From: Epiperipatus broadwayi
Taxonomy: Eukaryota > Onychophora > Udeonychophora > Euonychophora > Peripatidae
Direction of reading: 5' to 3'
Assembly (NCBI GenBank): GCA_028023455.1
Contig: JAQFVV010012394.1
Location: 33,555,150 to 33,619,149, forward strand
Length of the DNA: 64,000 nucleotides
Part shown: piece by piece, positions 10,871 through 21,714 of the stretch
Position numbering within the stretch: position 1 is the first letter of the stretch
Layout of the letters: the number at the start of each line of letters is the position of its first letter
Notes under the pieces: model-generated
Database searches by the model: none
Told to the model about the DNA's origin: nothing
The model's input: only the letters and a program-made list of their open reading frames with translations
Program-made: the position numbers and the translations under genes

Positions 10871-10915
10871 AAACAATGCCCCAAGCGGCCGTGCCTGAAT
10901 TTCAGGCTTTTACCC
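10871..10915 (-). repeat. Right terminal inverted repeat
   Basis: Its reverse complement begins GGGTAAAAGCCTGAAATT and pairs with the left terminus at 7459. It is followed by the second copy of TTTCAC. Confidence 0.8.
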
Positions 10916-11689
10916 TTTCACATTATTGTTTCATAACTTTTAAATAAAACTGAAAATGATTATTGATAATAATTCCTTTCCTCTTACATAGTTCTTAGAA
11001 CATTGTAATTGTAAAGTGGTGGTATTTATAAATTTCATGATCGTTGATAATAATTTCTTTGCTCCTCCATTGTTTTTAGAACATTCTAATTTTAAAAAAT
11101 GGTGATATTTATAAATTTCAATAAATTATAAAATATACACTACACAACATTTATTTTGTTTTGGGCTTGTGCATTGTTAAATCAGTTTTTTAGTAAACCA
11201 TCGTCCATATCGTTAGCAGGAATAGGGCAAAAGTTTATTAGCCATTGATGAGTAATTTTCTTTAAAAGAATGATTTGAATTTGTTTGTGTCACAGTTAAT
11301 AGAGGATTATGGTGAAATAGTTTGTCAACCTTCAATATCTTTAGGTTTAACTATATCTTTGGGATTGTAAGAAATTGATGATGATACAAATCAAATATCT
11401 GGTGTGGCACCAAGACCTTTCCTGTTGATATTTCCATACTACTTGACAGTTTCCTCTTTTATTTATGAGTGCTGAATGCAAGAGTCAATCAATCATACAT
11501 TTTCTGTTCAAAGGTATACTTTCTAAGAGTTTTGTAAAAAGAATAATTTCTTGCTGAGTGGAGAATGCTTGGACCAATTTAACTGAAGAAGTTAGAGCGG
11601 TGCTGCCCAATCCTTGTCTTAGATTGGGCCACATTAGAATTTAAAAAACTTTGCAATTTTAATATTTCAATTTAAAATTGGTACAAATC

Positions 11690-12085
11690 TACACTTCTGT
11701 TGTTATTTAGCAGACATAATATTATTAATATATACCATTAAAATAATTGACAAGCGCTTTCAACACTAATGTGTCATTATCAAGGCAAATTCATAAAACA
11801 TGGGCTCCTTACAAATTTAAAACTCACTTTAACAACCAAACAGCACTATTCAGAAAACTAGTTTGTTTATAGTTAATTGCATCTTGGAACATCTTAATTA
11901 GATATGATTCCTTAATCTTTCATTTCTTGTCATGTGGTCATACATTAATATATTAAACTTTCATGGAATAAAACTATGACTCATTGCAGATTGATGAATA
12001 TCAGTTGCTGAATATACCATACTATCTTCTATCACTTTTTTTTATATGAATAGTTATTGCAAACAACATTTCATATTAAATGGAT
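11690..12085. other. Insert of unknown type inside the hAT copy
   Basis: Comparison with the copies at 19560, 48170 and 63460 shows that about 395 bases here are extra. They separate R2 from the transposase side. Near the left end lies GACAAGCGCTTTCAACACTA, followed by GTGTCATTATCAAGGC. Similar stem-forming signatures occur in the 3' regions of Penelope-like and other retroelements, but the identification is only a guess. Confidence 0.35.
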
Positions 12086-12189
12086 TTAATGCTGAAACAT
12101 AAATTTGTAATATGATAAAGATAATATATAATTATATACATTTATACTCAATTTGTTATAGATTTAAATACAAATTAAATACAGGAATA

Positions 12190-13600
12190 ACATGCTTAAT
12201 GTGAAACCTGACATTGTGTGTCTTTTGCTAAATTATTGCCCTTTGTTCACATATGACATTATAACTAAAGTCATACAATCATATGGATGTTCATTCATTA
12301 TCCTGAATCTGAACTTTGATTTTAAAAAGTTCATTGTTGAAAATTCACTTTCACAAAGGTAAGTTGACCGAAAGCAGGCATTTAACTATTGAAAAGTTTT
12401 CTTTAAGATTGGATATTTTTTCCTCATCTACAATATCCAAAAATCTGTGGTAGACTTGTTTTAATTGTAGTCCAGAATGAAAATCAATTTTTTTCATTTT
12501 TAAATTAGTGGCATTTTTATTTATCATATTTTCAATCTGTTGTGAAATTTCAGAAATATTAGTATAAGCAAAGGGATTTAAAATGAATGAAACAATTGGA
12601 TGAATTTTATGATAATCAAAAAATCTAATTTCGAAATTTATTGATAAATTCAGGTAGAAATTCAGAACATTTTTGACTGGGAAGCGAACTCGGGCCAGCT
12701 GCTTGGAAGGGAACTATGCTAACTACTAGGCCACCAATGCTTGACAATTTTTTGTTTCAGTTTTGTTATATTTCTCAAGGTATTTATCCAAATTGGAAAG
12801 TGATTAAAGTTACATTCCTTTATTTGGGATATCCACAAATGCAATTTTGATTTAAATGCATTTCCACTTCATATTAATTCAGTAATGGTTTCTTGCTTTC
12901 CCTGAAGTTCAAGATTAGGTTCACTTATGTCTGTAAAAAAAGCTAAATCAGATAATTGGCTATGATCACAAAATTACTCATCATAAGTTTCATTTTTGAA
13001 TTGTATAAATTGTTTTATCTCTGAAAAAATCTTTAAAATTCATTGGAGGATTTCTTTTTTGATCAGCCATCGAACTTCAAAATGTAAGATTAAAGTTTTG
13101 TATTCAGCATCACAGTATTTTGAATAACCTGCTCTGAAATGATCTGGCATGAATAGAATTTATAATTCTTAGAACAACTTTGATGACGGGTTCATAATGC
13201 AGTGCTTTTGTAAATAATGTATGTTGCAGTGGTAGTAGTTGAAAATTCAGCATCATTCATATATAATGTGATGAAGCCTATACCAAAAACTTATCAAGGC
13301 AGGGATACTATCTGTTATTATGGACACAAGTTTTTGAAGCAGGAACTAAATTGTTTGAATGTGATTTTCAATAACATGGTGTATGTTCTCTCCATGTGAC
13401 TTCTTTTTAATGGCAAAACTGCCAATATATCATGTTTTATTGAGCAATCATTAAATATCATAATGCAGATGTCTATTGATTCATCACGCTGCAAACTTTA
13501 AAAATCATATTTTTGTAAAACATTTTTTACTTGTGCTCTGATAATTTCATGCATTGTTTCTATTCTATGCATGAATGCAATTATGGATAACTGAAATTCT
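12190..13600 (-). pseudogene. Decayed hAT transposase (ZBED5/GTF2IRD2-like)
   Basis: On the minus strand, short open stretches in several frames match the hAT family. Near 12350 is STYLCESEFSTMNFLKSKFR, the C-terminal dimerisation region. Further upstream are LAFFTDISEPNLELQGKQ and, near 13560-13440, a Q/R-E-x-I-R-A-Q-V-K-N stretch followed by DESIDIC, the block around the first catalytic Asp in this family. Stops and frameshifts are numerous. A tRNA-like insert (12674-12740) interrupts it. The paralogous remnant at 19680-21280 preserves the same blocks. Confidence 0.7.
12674..12740 (-). tRNA. tRNA-Gly-like pseudogene or SINE head
   Basis: The minus strand begins GCATTGGTGGCCTAGTAG, carries an A-box-like TGGCCTAGTAGTTAGCA, has CTTCCAA where the anticodon loop should be (UCC, glycine), and has a B-box-like CGAGTTCGCTTCCC. 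The 5' end matches animal tRNA-Gly closely. The 3' acceptor strand is degraded, so it is not a functional tRNA. It sits inside the hAT transposase remnant, flanked by TTGAC on both sides. Confidence 0.5.
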
Positions 13601-13619
13601 TGTATAGCTGACTACAAAT

Positions 13620-14090
13620 AAAAATAAATATAATGCTAGAAATTTGAATAACTAACCTTGATGTTTTGTCAACCAGTTAACAATAATAAAGTAGTATTTA
13701 ATAGCATTCACTTGTAAGATTAATAATGCTTACAAATTATAATGTAATATTAAATATATATAAAATACTGAGTCATGGAGGTGTACTAAATTATAATATG
13801 GTTGGTGTGGCTTGTAATTTTCTGTAGTCCCACTTTTAAACCATCAGTGGTGGAATTCACTTGGTACATATATAGTCCCCTTGAACAATCAGACCTTGCA
13901 GTTCCTTTGTTAGAACACAAATTATCTGGGATGATGTGAATGTGTGCACAAACCCAAATTTTTTTCAGAGATGCGCTTTTATCTTGTTCACATCATTTCC
14001 AGGTAGCAATGCTATAATCATCAAAATTTCAAGATCAATCTAGTTGCTCTTATAGTTATTCTATTTCTGGAAGAGGAATTAATCTTTAAT
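13620..14090. other. No gene or repeat recognised
   Basis: Ordinary AT-rich sequence with a slightly more balanced stretch at 13800-13990. No ORF, splice pair or known repeat motif was recognised. It could be the flank of the fossil Gypsy element that follows. Confidence 0.4.
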
Positions 14091-14600
14091 TATATCAGCT
14101 TAATTAATCTCTAATTTGCTTCACTTCTTTAATCATAATTATTTTCTACTAACAGAAATCTATAAGTACTTATCTTATCAGAAAATATTTTTACATGTAT
14201 AATTTTCTTTTGCTTTTATAAATAATTCAGTTCAATTTATTTATTCGTAACTTAGTAAAATTTACATTATTTCAGCTTAATTACTCTCTAATTTTATCTA
14301 TTTCTTTAATCATAATTATTTCCTACTAACAGAAATATGTAAGTGCTTACCTTATCATAAAATATTTTTATTTTACTAAAACATGTATAGTAGTAATTCA
14401 TTTATTGAGCACATAGAGAGCATATGTAAATAGTTTAAACAAGCTTTAGTCTGTACTCAATGCATTTTAAAATTCGCAATAATCAAGCATATTTTGCTGA
14501 TAGAGGGAACCTTCCAAAACATGTATAATTTTTTTTTGCTTATATACATAATTTAGTTCAATTTATTTATTTGCAACTTAGTAAAATTTACATTATTTAC
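14090..14600. repeat. Local duplication, possible decayed LTR
   Basis: A block with TTTAATCATAATTATTT, CTACTAACAGAAAT, AAGTnCTTA and AAAATATTTTTA occurs twice, at about 14115-14200 and 14300-14370. A second block, TTCAATTTATTTATT followed by AACTTAGTAAAATTTACATT, occurs at 14230-14275 and 14555-14600. The position just downstream (minus strand) of a Gypsy integrase remnant is where a 3' LTR should lie, but no mate was found. Confidence 0.4.
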
Positions 14601-14959
14601 ATTATTTTAAACCTAGCACAAACTATGTTTGTTACTGTATTCTAACATACAAACCAACTCCATTTCAGAAATTATGGGTTCTGAAGTATCATGTATTCTT
14701 TAAGATAATTTTCTTTTTATTTCTTTGAAATGCACACAGATATGTATAATTATTCTCTGTATTGTTGTTTTTGTGCTCTTTGCTTGCTTCCATTGTTTAA
14801 TGTTTCTCCATATAGTTTGGAATGACTAAAGACAATTCTTCACATCTGGTTGATTTCTTCTCTGTGATATCTTACATTATTTACATATTACCACATATTT
14901 TTTTCTGTTTCTGTTTTGATGATTACTATTTGACTTAATGAGTGCTCTTTGACTATGCT

Positions 14960-16110
14960 TTTCACCCAATACTTTCAATAATAGCTCTAATTCAGACCTT
15001 TTCCCTTGCCTTTCAACACTTGTTTTTGTCCAACTGAAAATTTTCACCTGAGTCAATTAGTGACAGCTTTGTGTGTACCTTTTCCCAAACATCATCTCAG
15101 TTGATGATGTACCTGTACTATGCTATGAGATATTATGCAGGAATAGTAGAGCAGTATATAAGTTTTTTGTAGATTTACAGTTGCTTCCTTATGTAGCATT
15201 TGTTTTAACATTTGTGCTGTTTTTTCTGTGATGCTATTCGACCCCAGATGATATGTGGACATAAAAATATGTTTACTTTCCTATTCTTTTAGAAATTCCT
15301 TAAATGTATTGTGTATAAAGCTGATATCATTGTCTGATGCCAATAATTAAAAAAAAACCATGGAAAAAGAAAATTTCATTTAATATTCCAATTGTTTCTT
15401 TAGTACTATTATTCTTAGCAATTCAATACTCCCTTCCACCTTGAGTACATGTAGATCACCACCAAACAATATACATATAATATGGGTCAGCTTGATAGAT
15501 GTTAATTCTGTTCCAACATTTGTCAATTAGAGGTCAAGCAATATAATTTTCCTTTGCATGTTTGAGGTCTCTTGGCATTTTTCACAGGTTTTCATGAATT
15601 CTTCTATGTCTATTTTGATTCTGAACCACCATACATGGTTGTGGAAAGTGATTTGACCCATACTACTACAGATTGCCTTTGATGATTCATTGAAATAATC
15701 ACTATTGGTATTAACACCTATTATCCATTAACATGTGCATCTCTTATTTAAAAACAATCTTTTTTTTATGCTCCATACTACTTTATGAGGCTGCCAATAA
15801 GACCCATCCTTAATGACCCATAACATTTTATAACTTTGAACAGCATTCATTCAGCCTGCCAACCTTTTGCTAACTATCTTTTCATTATTCCATTTATCTA
15901 TATAATTAATGGTTATATTGTTTTCCTTGGGTCCTGACTTAATTAGAACTTTTGACATTGTGTCTGCATGTTTAATTCCATTTCTTTTTTTAAAAAATAA
16001 AATCAAATTGATTCCATACTGACACATTAATAATCCATGTATTTCTAATTTAACATTTTTGCTTATTTCTTTTGGGAAAGTAAGTGGGCTGCTAACTTAC
16101 TCCTTTGAAC
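14960..16110 (-). pseudogene. Fossil Ty3/Gypsy pol: RNase H end and integrase
   Basis: Read on the minus strand from about 16100. RNGIKHADTMSKVLIKSG resembles the end of RNase H (x-N-x-x-A-D-x-L-S-R). HNHVWWFRIKIDIEEFMKTCEKCQ is shortened here to its W-W and C-x2-C parts, which match the integrase zinc region. EFLKE, then MSTYHLGSNSITEKTAQML, corresponds to the integrase core P-Y-H-P-x-S-N-G-x-A-E-R with its catalytic Glu. Then comes STGTSSTEMMFGKR. Many stops and frameshifts interrupt the frame. The reverse transcriptase is not found, so that part is deleted. The order agrees with Gypsy elements of the K02A2.6-like kind. Confidence 0.75.
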
Positions 16111-16239
16111 CTATGCACGCTCTCTTAATGAACTATTTTTCTACAAGTTCTGCAATTTCTTTATTTCATTTACACTTATATGCTATATATACACTATTTC
16201 TTCCATATTGCTTTTAGTGGACTAAATTTTACTTTCAGT

Positions 16240-16650
16240 TTTCTTTACAAATTCAATACCTCCACTATTTTTGCTAAAATTTCAGAACTCTTTTGATTGG
16301 TTGGATACAATATCATGAACTATTCCCATTTTGATAACATCCTCAAATGTTAACTATTATGAGGGAAGCAACTGCTATCTAAGCCTATCATCTGACATCC
16401 ATCAAAGTAATTGCTCAAGTACACTGTTCTCGAGGGCTTCTCCATATTTACAACTTTCATCAACCACCTCAATAACTGATTGCAGTCACATAATTCCCTT
16501 TATTTTGCCATCTATTTTTCAAATGCAGCCAAGCTATTTGCTTTGAGGGCTGAAGATTGAAATAATTGTTTAGTTTTTCTGCTACTACCAAGAATGGTAG
16601 CAATCTCCAAATCTTCATGATCACACAGCCAATTTACAATTTCAATTACA
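16240..16650 (-). pseudogene. Fossil Ty3/Gypsy gag fragment
   Basis: The minus strand near 16440-16320 reads KYGEALENSVLEQLL, then MSDDRLR, then QLLPS and LTFEDVIKMGIV. This is the second half of the Gypsy gag domain (C-x-F-G-x-x-L, then L-R-D-x-x-V-x-G, then L-L-x-E-x-x-L-T). It lies upstream (minus strand) of the integrase remnant in the expected order. Internal stops show that it is dead. Confidence 0.65.
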
Positions 16651-16772
16651 TGTTGCCTATGATGACATAGCAACATGGCATCTAAGATAGGATCACTAAC
16701 AGTTCCATTAATAAATAAAGTTTCTCAATCCTCTTTAATAAATAAATAAGTCACTACCTCTGTTCCAAATGT

Positions 16773-17088
16773 AAATATCCAACGTATATATAAATATTAC
16801 AGAAAGTAAAAAAAATAAAAAATAAAAAATAAATACTAATTTACTAAGCACTTTTGGTACTGTATACCAGATTCATAGTGACTAATTTAAACTGAATGGT
16901 TAATATCCAGTGCAGTGGGTACCATTGAGAATGCAATGAAATATTAACCATTCAGTTTAAATTAGTCATCATGAATCTGGTATACAGTACCTGATATACA
17001 GTACCAGAAGCACTTGGTGTATTAGTATTTATTTTTTATTTTCAATTTTTTTATTATGTGTAATTTTTATATACATGTTGGATATATT
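16773..17088. mobile_element. Long-palindrome MITE-like element
   Basis: Arms of about 135-145 bases (16773-16906 and about 16950-17088) are inverted copies. Shared blocks are AATATCCAAC at the outer end, AAAAAATAAATACTAAT, GGTACTGTATACCAGATTCAT and CTAATTTAAACTGAATGGTT at the inner end. The right arm contains an extra internal repeat of the GTACTGTATA block. CCTCTTTAA occurs just outside both ends (about 16730 and 17092), which may be a target duplication. There is no coding capacity. Confidence 0.65.
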
Positions 17089-17099
17089 CACTCCTCTTT

Positions 17100-18590
17100 A
17101 AGTAAATTGACCAATCATGAAGACTATTAGCACTAAATTCATTTATTATTACTTGTGCCAAAGAAGTCATTTTAATAACCTAATCTAATTTAGTAATTAA
17201 TAATAAATAAATAAAAATTACACAATTCTTAAACACAAAACAAAATGATTCTTGGTTTCTAAGAGCAATCAGACTTTCTTTCTTTTTTCTAACTGTCTTA
17301 TTTTCAGACTATATATGTGCTCTCTGTCTGATGACATCACACATTTTTGTTACTGAAACACATGGCAATCTATAAATCAAGGCATCTGGACAAAATATTT
17401 TCAAAAATTGACAATTTTCTTTTGAAATTTATTATTCCGTATAACCCAAAATGATCTGGATTTTTTGGTAATTAAAATGATTAATGAGCCTTTGTCCCTA
17501 TTCACCCACATGGCCTTTTGACTGTCAACCTTGACCATTTTATCTCTTCTCATTAACCCTTGACATTCTTTTAGATAAAATAAAACCAATTGATCTTAAA
17601 TAATATAACTGTTTTAAACAGAAACTATAAAATTATTTAAATGAATTTTTTTTAAATATATCTGTAAATGTTTATGCTTTGTTTTCCTTGTATATACTGA
17701 CATATATTCAGACATATAAAACCTGCCTATTAAAAAATAATCTAAATGATTTGAAAGCTTATAGATCATTAAGATTATTAGTATAAAGTCATAAAGCAAT
17801 TAGTAATGACAAAGTATTAAAATTCATAAAATAAATCACTAGGACAAGTATTAGAATCAAAGTATTATTAAAGAAAGAATATAATATTCTATTAAATATA
17901 AATTAACTTTAAAAAAAGATTAATAAGCAAACATAGAAAATGTTTATTGAGTTTGTGTCTACAGACAACTATTTGTATGTGTCTTAAAATTCTAACTTTT
18001 AAGTACAACTACTAAACCATTAAAAATATATATTATCCCTTTTACTAATATCAAGTTGAATAGACAGAGAAATATTCCTCCTATTCTGTCTCTGAGGCTT
18101 TGGGTACTTAGTCATGTAGGATTTGAACTTGACACCTTACAACTTTCCCCTCCTATAAAAATAAAATGTGATGATGATTTTTGTAAGCACACATTATTGA
18201 AATTTAGTTACAGGCTAAATTGGAATGTGTACAATATATATTAATATTGATATATATCTTTATTCCTATGGATAGTCAGATGTATGATAATCTTCACTTT
18301 ACCCAACCTAGATGAAAACACCTTTACTCAAAAACTTTTAAAAATTAAGAATAGAGACCAAATGCTACCCACCATGTCCCACAACCACCCTAGAAGCTCA
18401 CCACAGAACAAACTCACCAACACCACATTAAGACAAACTGCAGTCTAGGTACAAAATATATACAAAGAATGAACTCGGCAACAACGAAATCAACCTATCC
18501 TTAGGGTCGTATAGACATTGGCCCCACTTATGTATTCTAACCTTTGAACAATAATTAGAAAACAATAAATTTCTTAAGATATTTTTATTC
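17100..18590. other. No gene recognised
   Basis: AT-rich, with only short ORFs of random character. A stretch at 18300-18540 is richer in C and CA. A GTTCAAATCC B-box-like decamer lies on the minus strand near 18120 without a convincing A box. Nothing else is supported. Confidence 0.4.
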
Positions 18591-19670
18591 CTATTATACA
18601 AAGCAGTATATATTTTATAAAATCAGTACTATTTAAATCCCATTTTCGATTTCTAATGCTCTGAATACCAAATATTCTCTTTATTATTATTAAAAACTAT
18701 AATTTTTCTCACATTTTTATTTTTCCAGCAAATAAATGATCCAAGGTTAGAATTTTTAAACAGTGCTGCCCTCTTTTTGTCTTTTTATGTGTGTCGTTAC
18801 AAAGTATTTACAATTTTCATTTTTTTTAAATAATATAAAAAAGGCTTTAAAATAAGTAACACAATTTTGTAAAAATGTATTATTACTTATTGAGTGTTAA
18901 ACAGATAATTTGAAAGATATTTTAATTCAAATAAAATGCCCAAAATTATTTATAAAAAATATATTTATACTTTCCATTTAAAGTTCCTTGATCTTTAAAT
19001 AGTACTGAAAATTTGTTTTACCAATTACTTGAGAAAATCCTTATTCATCGAATTATAATTGGTCTCATCAATATTTAGTATAGGTTAAAGGTGAGATGTT
19101 CTTCCCTCATGTAGACAATGATGATTCACATAATAGATGTGTTTGTGGCACAGTTAACTGGATTATGGTGAAATAGTTTATCAACATTCAGTAGCATTAG
19201 GTTTAAATATTTCTCTGAGATTGTAGGAAACTGATGATAATAGAAATCAGATAACTGATTGGGCACTGTCTCAGCTGTTTTCACATTACTTGACAGTTTC
19301 CCTTTTCTATTTATATGACTGCTGCATGTAAAAGGCAATCGATCATACATTCTCTGTTCCAAATTTCTACCTTTTAAGAGTTTGTTGGAAGTATATTTTA
19401 GTGATGACTTGGGAAATGATTGGGCCAATTTTGATAAATTGTTTAAAACAATGGTGCCAATCATTATCTTAGCTTGAGCCAATTTAGAATTTAAAAACTT
19501 TAGGCAAACCATAAATATATTTTGCACTTTTAATATTTCAACTTTAAGCATGTTTAATGCACAAATAATATAAAGTTGTAATACGCTAAAAAAATATGGA
19601 ATTATATGCTCTTATACTCCTATTTGTTATGGACTTAAATACCAATTAAATACAGGAAAAACATTTTAAT
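18590..19670 (-). repeat. 3' non-coding blocks of hAT copy 2
   Basis: R1 (18605-18960, with CAGTGCTGCCCTCTTTTTGT) and R2 (19140-19560, with TGGGCCAATTTTGATAAA) precede, on the plus strand, a decayed hAT transposase. The arrangement matches 10922-13600 and 61430-63840, which supports one family with this 3' region. A minus-strand ORF of 141 codons (19551-19126) lies inside R2 but shows no conserved domain. Confidence 0.6.
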
Positions 19671-19679
19671 ATGAAACCT

Positions 19680-21279
19680 GGCATTGCATGTCTTCTGCTG
19701 GTTTATTGAACTCTGGCACATATGATATCATAGCTAAAGTCATGCAGTCATTTAGATGTTCATTCATTATCCTGGATCTGAACTTTGATTTTAAAAAGTT
19801 CATTGCTGAAAAAACACTTTCACAAAAGTTAGTTGACTGAAAGCAGGAGTTTAACCATTGAAAAGTTTTCTTTGAGTGGGTATTTCTTTTTCATTTACAA
19901 GTGTCCCAAAATTTGTTTAGTAATACTTGTTTTTAATTGTAGATCAGATTGTAAATCAGTTATTTCCATTTCTATATAAGAGAGATTTTTGTTTATCATG
20001 CTTGCAATCTAAATTACATTTCAGAAATATTAGTATATTTAAAATGAATGAAGCATTTGGCTGATTTTTTCAAAAATCAGAAAATCAAATTTGGAAATTT
20101 ATTTTTAAATTCAGCGAGATTTTCAGAATATTTTTCTGTTTTCATTTTTTTAACATCATTCTCCGAACTGGGAAGTGAATAATGTTACATTCCTATATTT
20201 GGGATATTCACCAAGGTAATTTTGATACACTTCTTATTAATTCAGCGATAGTTTTTTTGCTTTCCCTAAAGTTCAAGATTAAATATATTCATCTTTGTTT
20301 TTACGTTTATGAGTAAAGTTTTATCCAATAATGAGCTATGATTATTAAGTTCTTCATAAGTTTCACTTCTGGATTGTCCAAATTGTTTGATCTCTGGAAA
20401 AATCTCTAAAAATTATTGTAGGACTTCTCCCTTGCTAAGCCTTGCTAAGCCATCCAACTTTAGAATGTAACATTTAAAATTCCCTATTCAGCATCAAATC
20501 AGTATTTTAAATAGTCTGCTCTGATATGATCTGGCACAAATAGAATTTATAATTTTTACAGTAACTTTAGTGATAGGTTCATAATCCAGAACTTTTGTCC
20601 ATAATCTTAAATGATGTATGATGCAGTGGTAGTGACAAACTTTTGAATCTCAGCATCATTGTTGCCTAATATGATGAAGCCAACATCAGAACCCAAATGG
20701 GAGGATGTGCCATCTTTTGTTATTATAAGTTTTCAAAATGAGAGATTTATTTAATGTGGTTGCTTCATAAGATCGTATATCCTTTCCATGTGGATTTTCT
20801 TCATGGCAAAACTGATGGTATGTTTTCTTTTACTGAGCAATCGTTAAAGACCATCATTATAAAAATAGTTTTTTGAGCTATATTGCATATGCCTGTTGAC
20901 TTATAATATGGTACACTTAAAAACACACATCTTTGTAAATCATTGTTTATTTGCGCTCTGTTATTTTCAGACATTGCATCTATTCTGTGATGGACTGAAT
21001 TGCTGAACAATTAAACTTTTTTGATAGCTGACATAATTATATTCTTGAAATAATATCTCTGGTGCAGTAAGCATTGCTTCTTTAATTATTTTTCCATAGT
21101 ATGTGTGCAACCTTGAATGATGCAGTTATAGCAGTTTTCATTTCATTCACGGCCCTGGTAAATATTGATCTCCGGGCAACTAATGCGGGTTTCACTTCTT
21201 TCACTTTAGATTTAGTGAACCAAACAAATACGTTTATTTTTAAAATAAAAAAAGGATTTTTCTTCCCATTCCTTGACAA
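19680..21279 (-). pseudogene. Decayed hAT transposase, copy 2
   Basis: The minus-strand N-terminal part near 21240-21090 reads VKEVKPALVARRSIFTRAVN, then EMKTAITASFKVAHILWKNN. This is the segment that precedes the catalytic domain in ZBED5/GTF2IRD2-like hAT proteins. Next (21000-20800) come HHRIDAMSENNRAQINNDLQ and a remnant of the STDI region. The C-terminal dimerisation block lies near 19800 (FSAMNFLKSKFRSRIMNEH). Stops and frameshifts occur throughout. The protein would have been a nuclear DNA transposase. Confidence 0.7.
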
Positions 21280-21410
21280 AATAATAATTATATATATGTT
21301 CTTTTTTTCCTCTGGCTTATGTGCAGATACATTAGAGTAATTACAAAATAATAATATATTAATGCATGAAACATCACATGATTACCATTCTTTATGCTTA
21401 CACAAGCTGT

Positions 21411-21714
21411 TTTCACAGTAGCAAAACTCTCCATACAGTAGCACCACTCAGTGCAAGCTAGAGTAATCAATGGATGCAGAAAGGTTTATGCATAAAATTC
21501 CTATCTATTACCTACTCATCCAATATCCCCAGACTAGTTCCGAGCTTGTGGATTTCATCAGATCCAAGGCTCCTGACTGATGAAAACCAAGCTGGAAATT
21601 AACCTGGGTTTATTGGATGAATAGGCATTAGATAGGGATTATATGTACAACCGTTCATGCAATGATTGATCACTCTGGGTGGCACTACTATATGGAGAGT
21701 TTTGCCTCTGTGAA
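21411..21714. mobile_element. Foldback element with about 105-bp inverted arms
   Basis: The left arm 21411-21521 (TTCACAGTAGCAAAACTCTC, later TCATCCAATA) is the inverted copy of the right arm 21610-21714, with roughly one mismatch per eight to ten bases. A central 90 bases separate them. A single arm of the same family recurs at 48683-48850, so this is a dispersed repeat and not a local palindrome. Confidence 0.65.

Larger units (their letters stand above)
7459..10915. mobile_element. TIR DNA transposon, unclassified, containing a nested LINE
   Basis: The left end GGGTAAAAGCCTGAAATC and the reverse complement of the right end GGGTAAAAGCCTGAAATT match, and the match continues with some differences for about 45 bases through GCCGCTTGG. 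The ends are flanked by TTTCAC (7453-7458 and 10916-10921), a 6-bp target duplication. The interrupted R1 repeat resumes exactly beyond the right copy. The interior has no transposase. It holds a 5'-truncated LINE, T-rich tandem units and a few hundred bases of unique DNA. A 6-bp duplication is unusual among TIR superfamilies, so the class is left open. Confidence 0.8.
6925..13620 (-). mobile_element. Composite hAT-family copy split by insertions
   Basis: R1 (7090-7458) and its continuation (10922-10970) belong to one repeat interrupted by the TIR element at 7459-10915. R2 follows at 11270-11690, then an extra insert (about 11690-12085), then transposase remnants (12190-13600). The order on the minus strand is transposase, R2, R1, as in the other copies. 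Outer termini and the target duplication cannot be fixed by eye. Confidence 0.55.

Noticed and set aside
13217-13399. 60-aa plus-strand ORF
   Set aside because: Antisense to the hAT transposase remnant.
18050-18250. Possible tRNA-derived SINE, minus strand (GTTCAAATCC B box)
   Set aside because: No A box at the proper distance and no second copy; a decamer alone is weak evidence.
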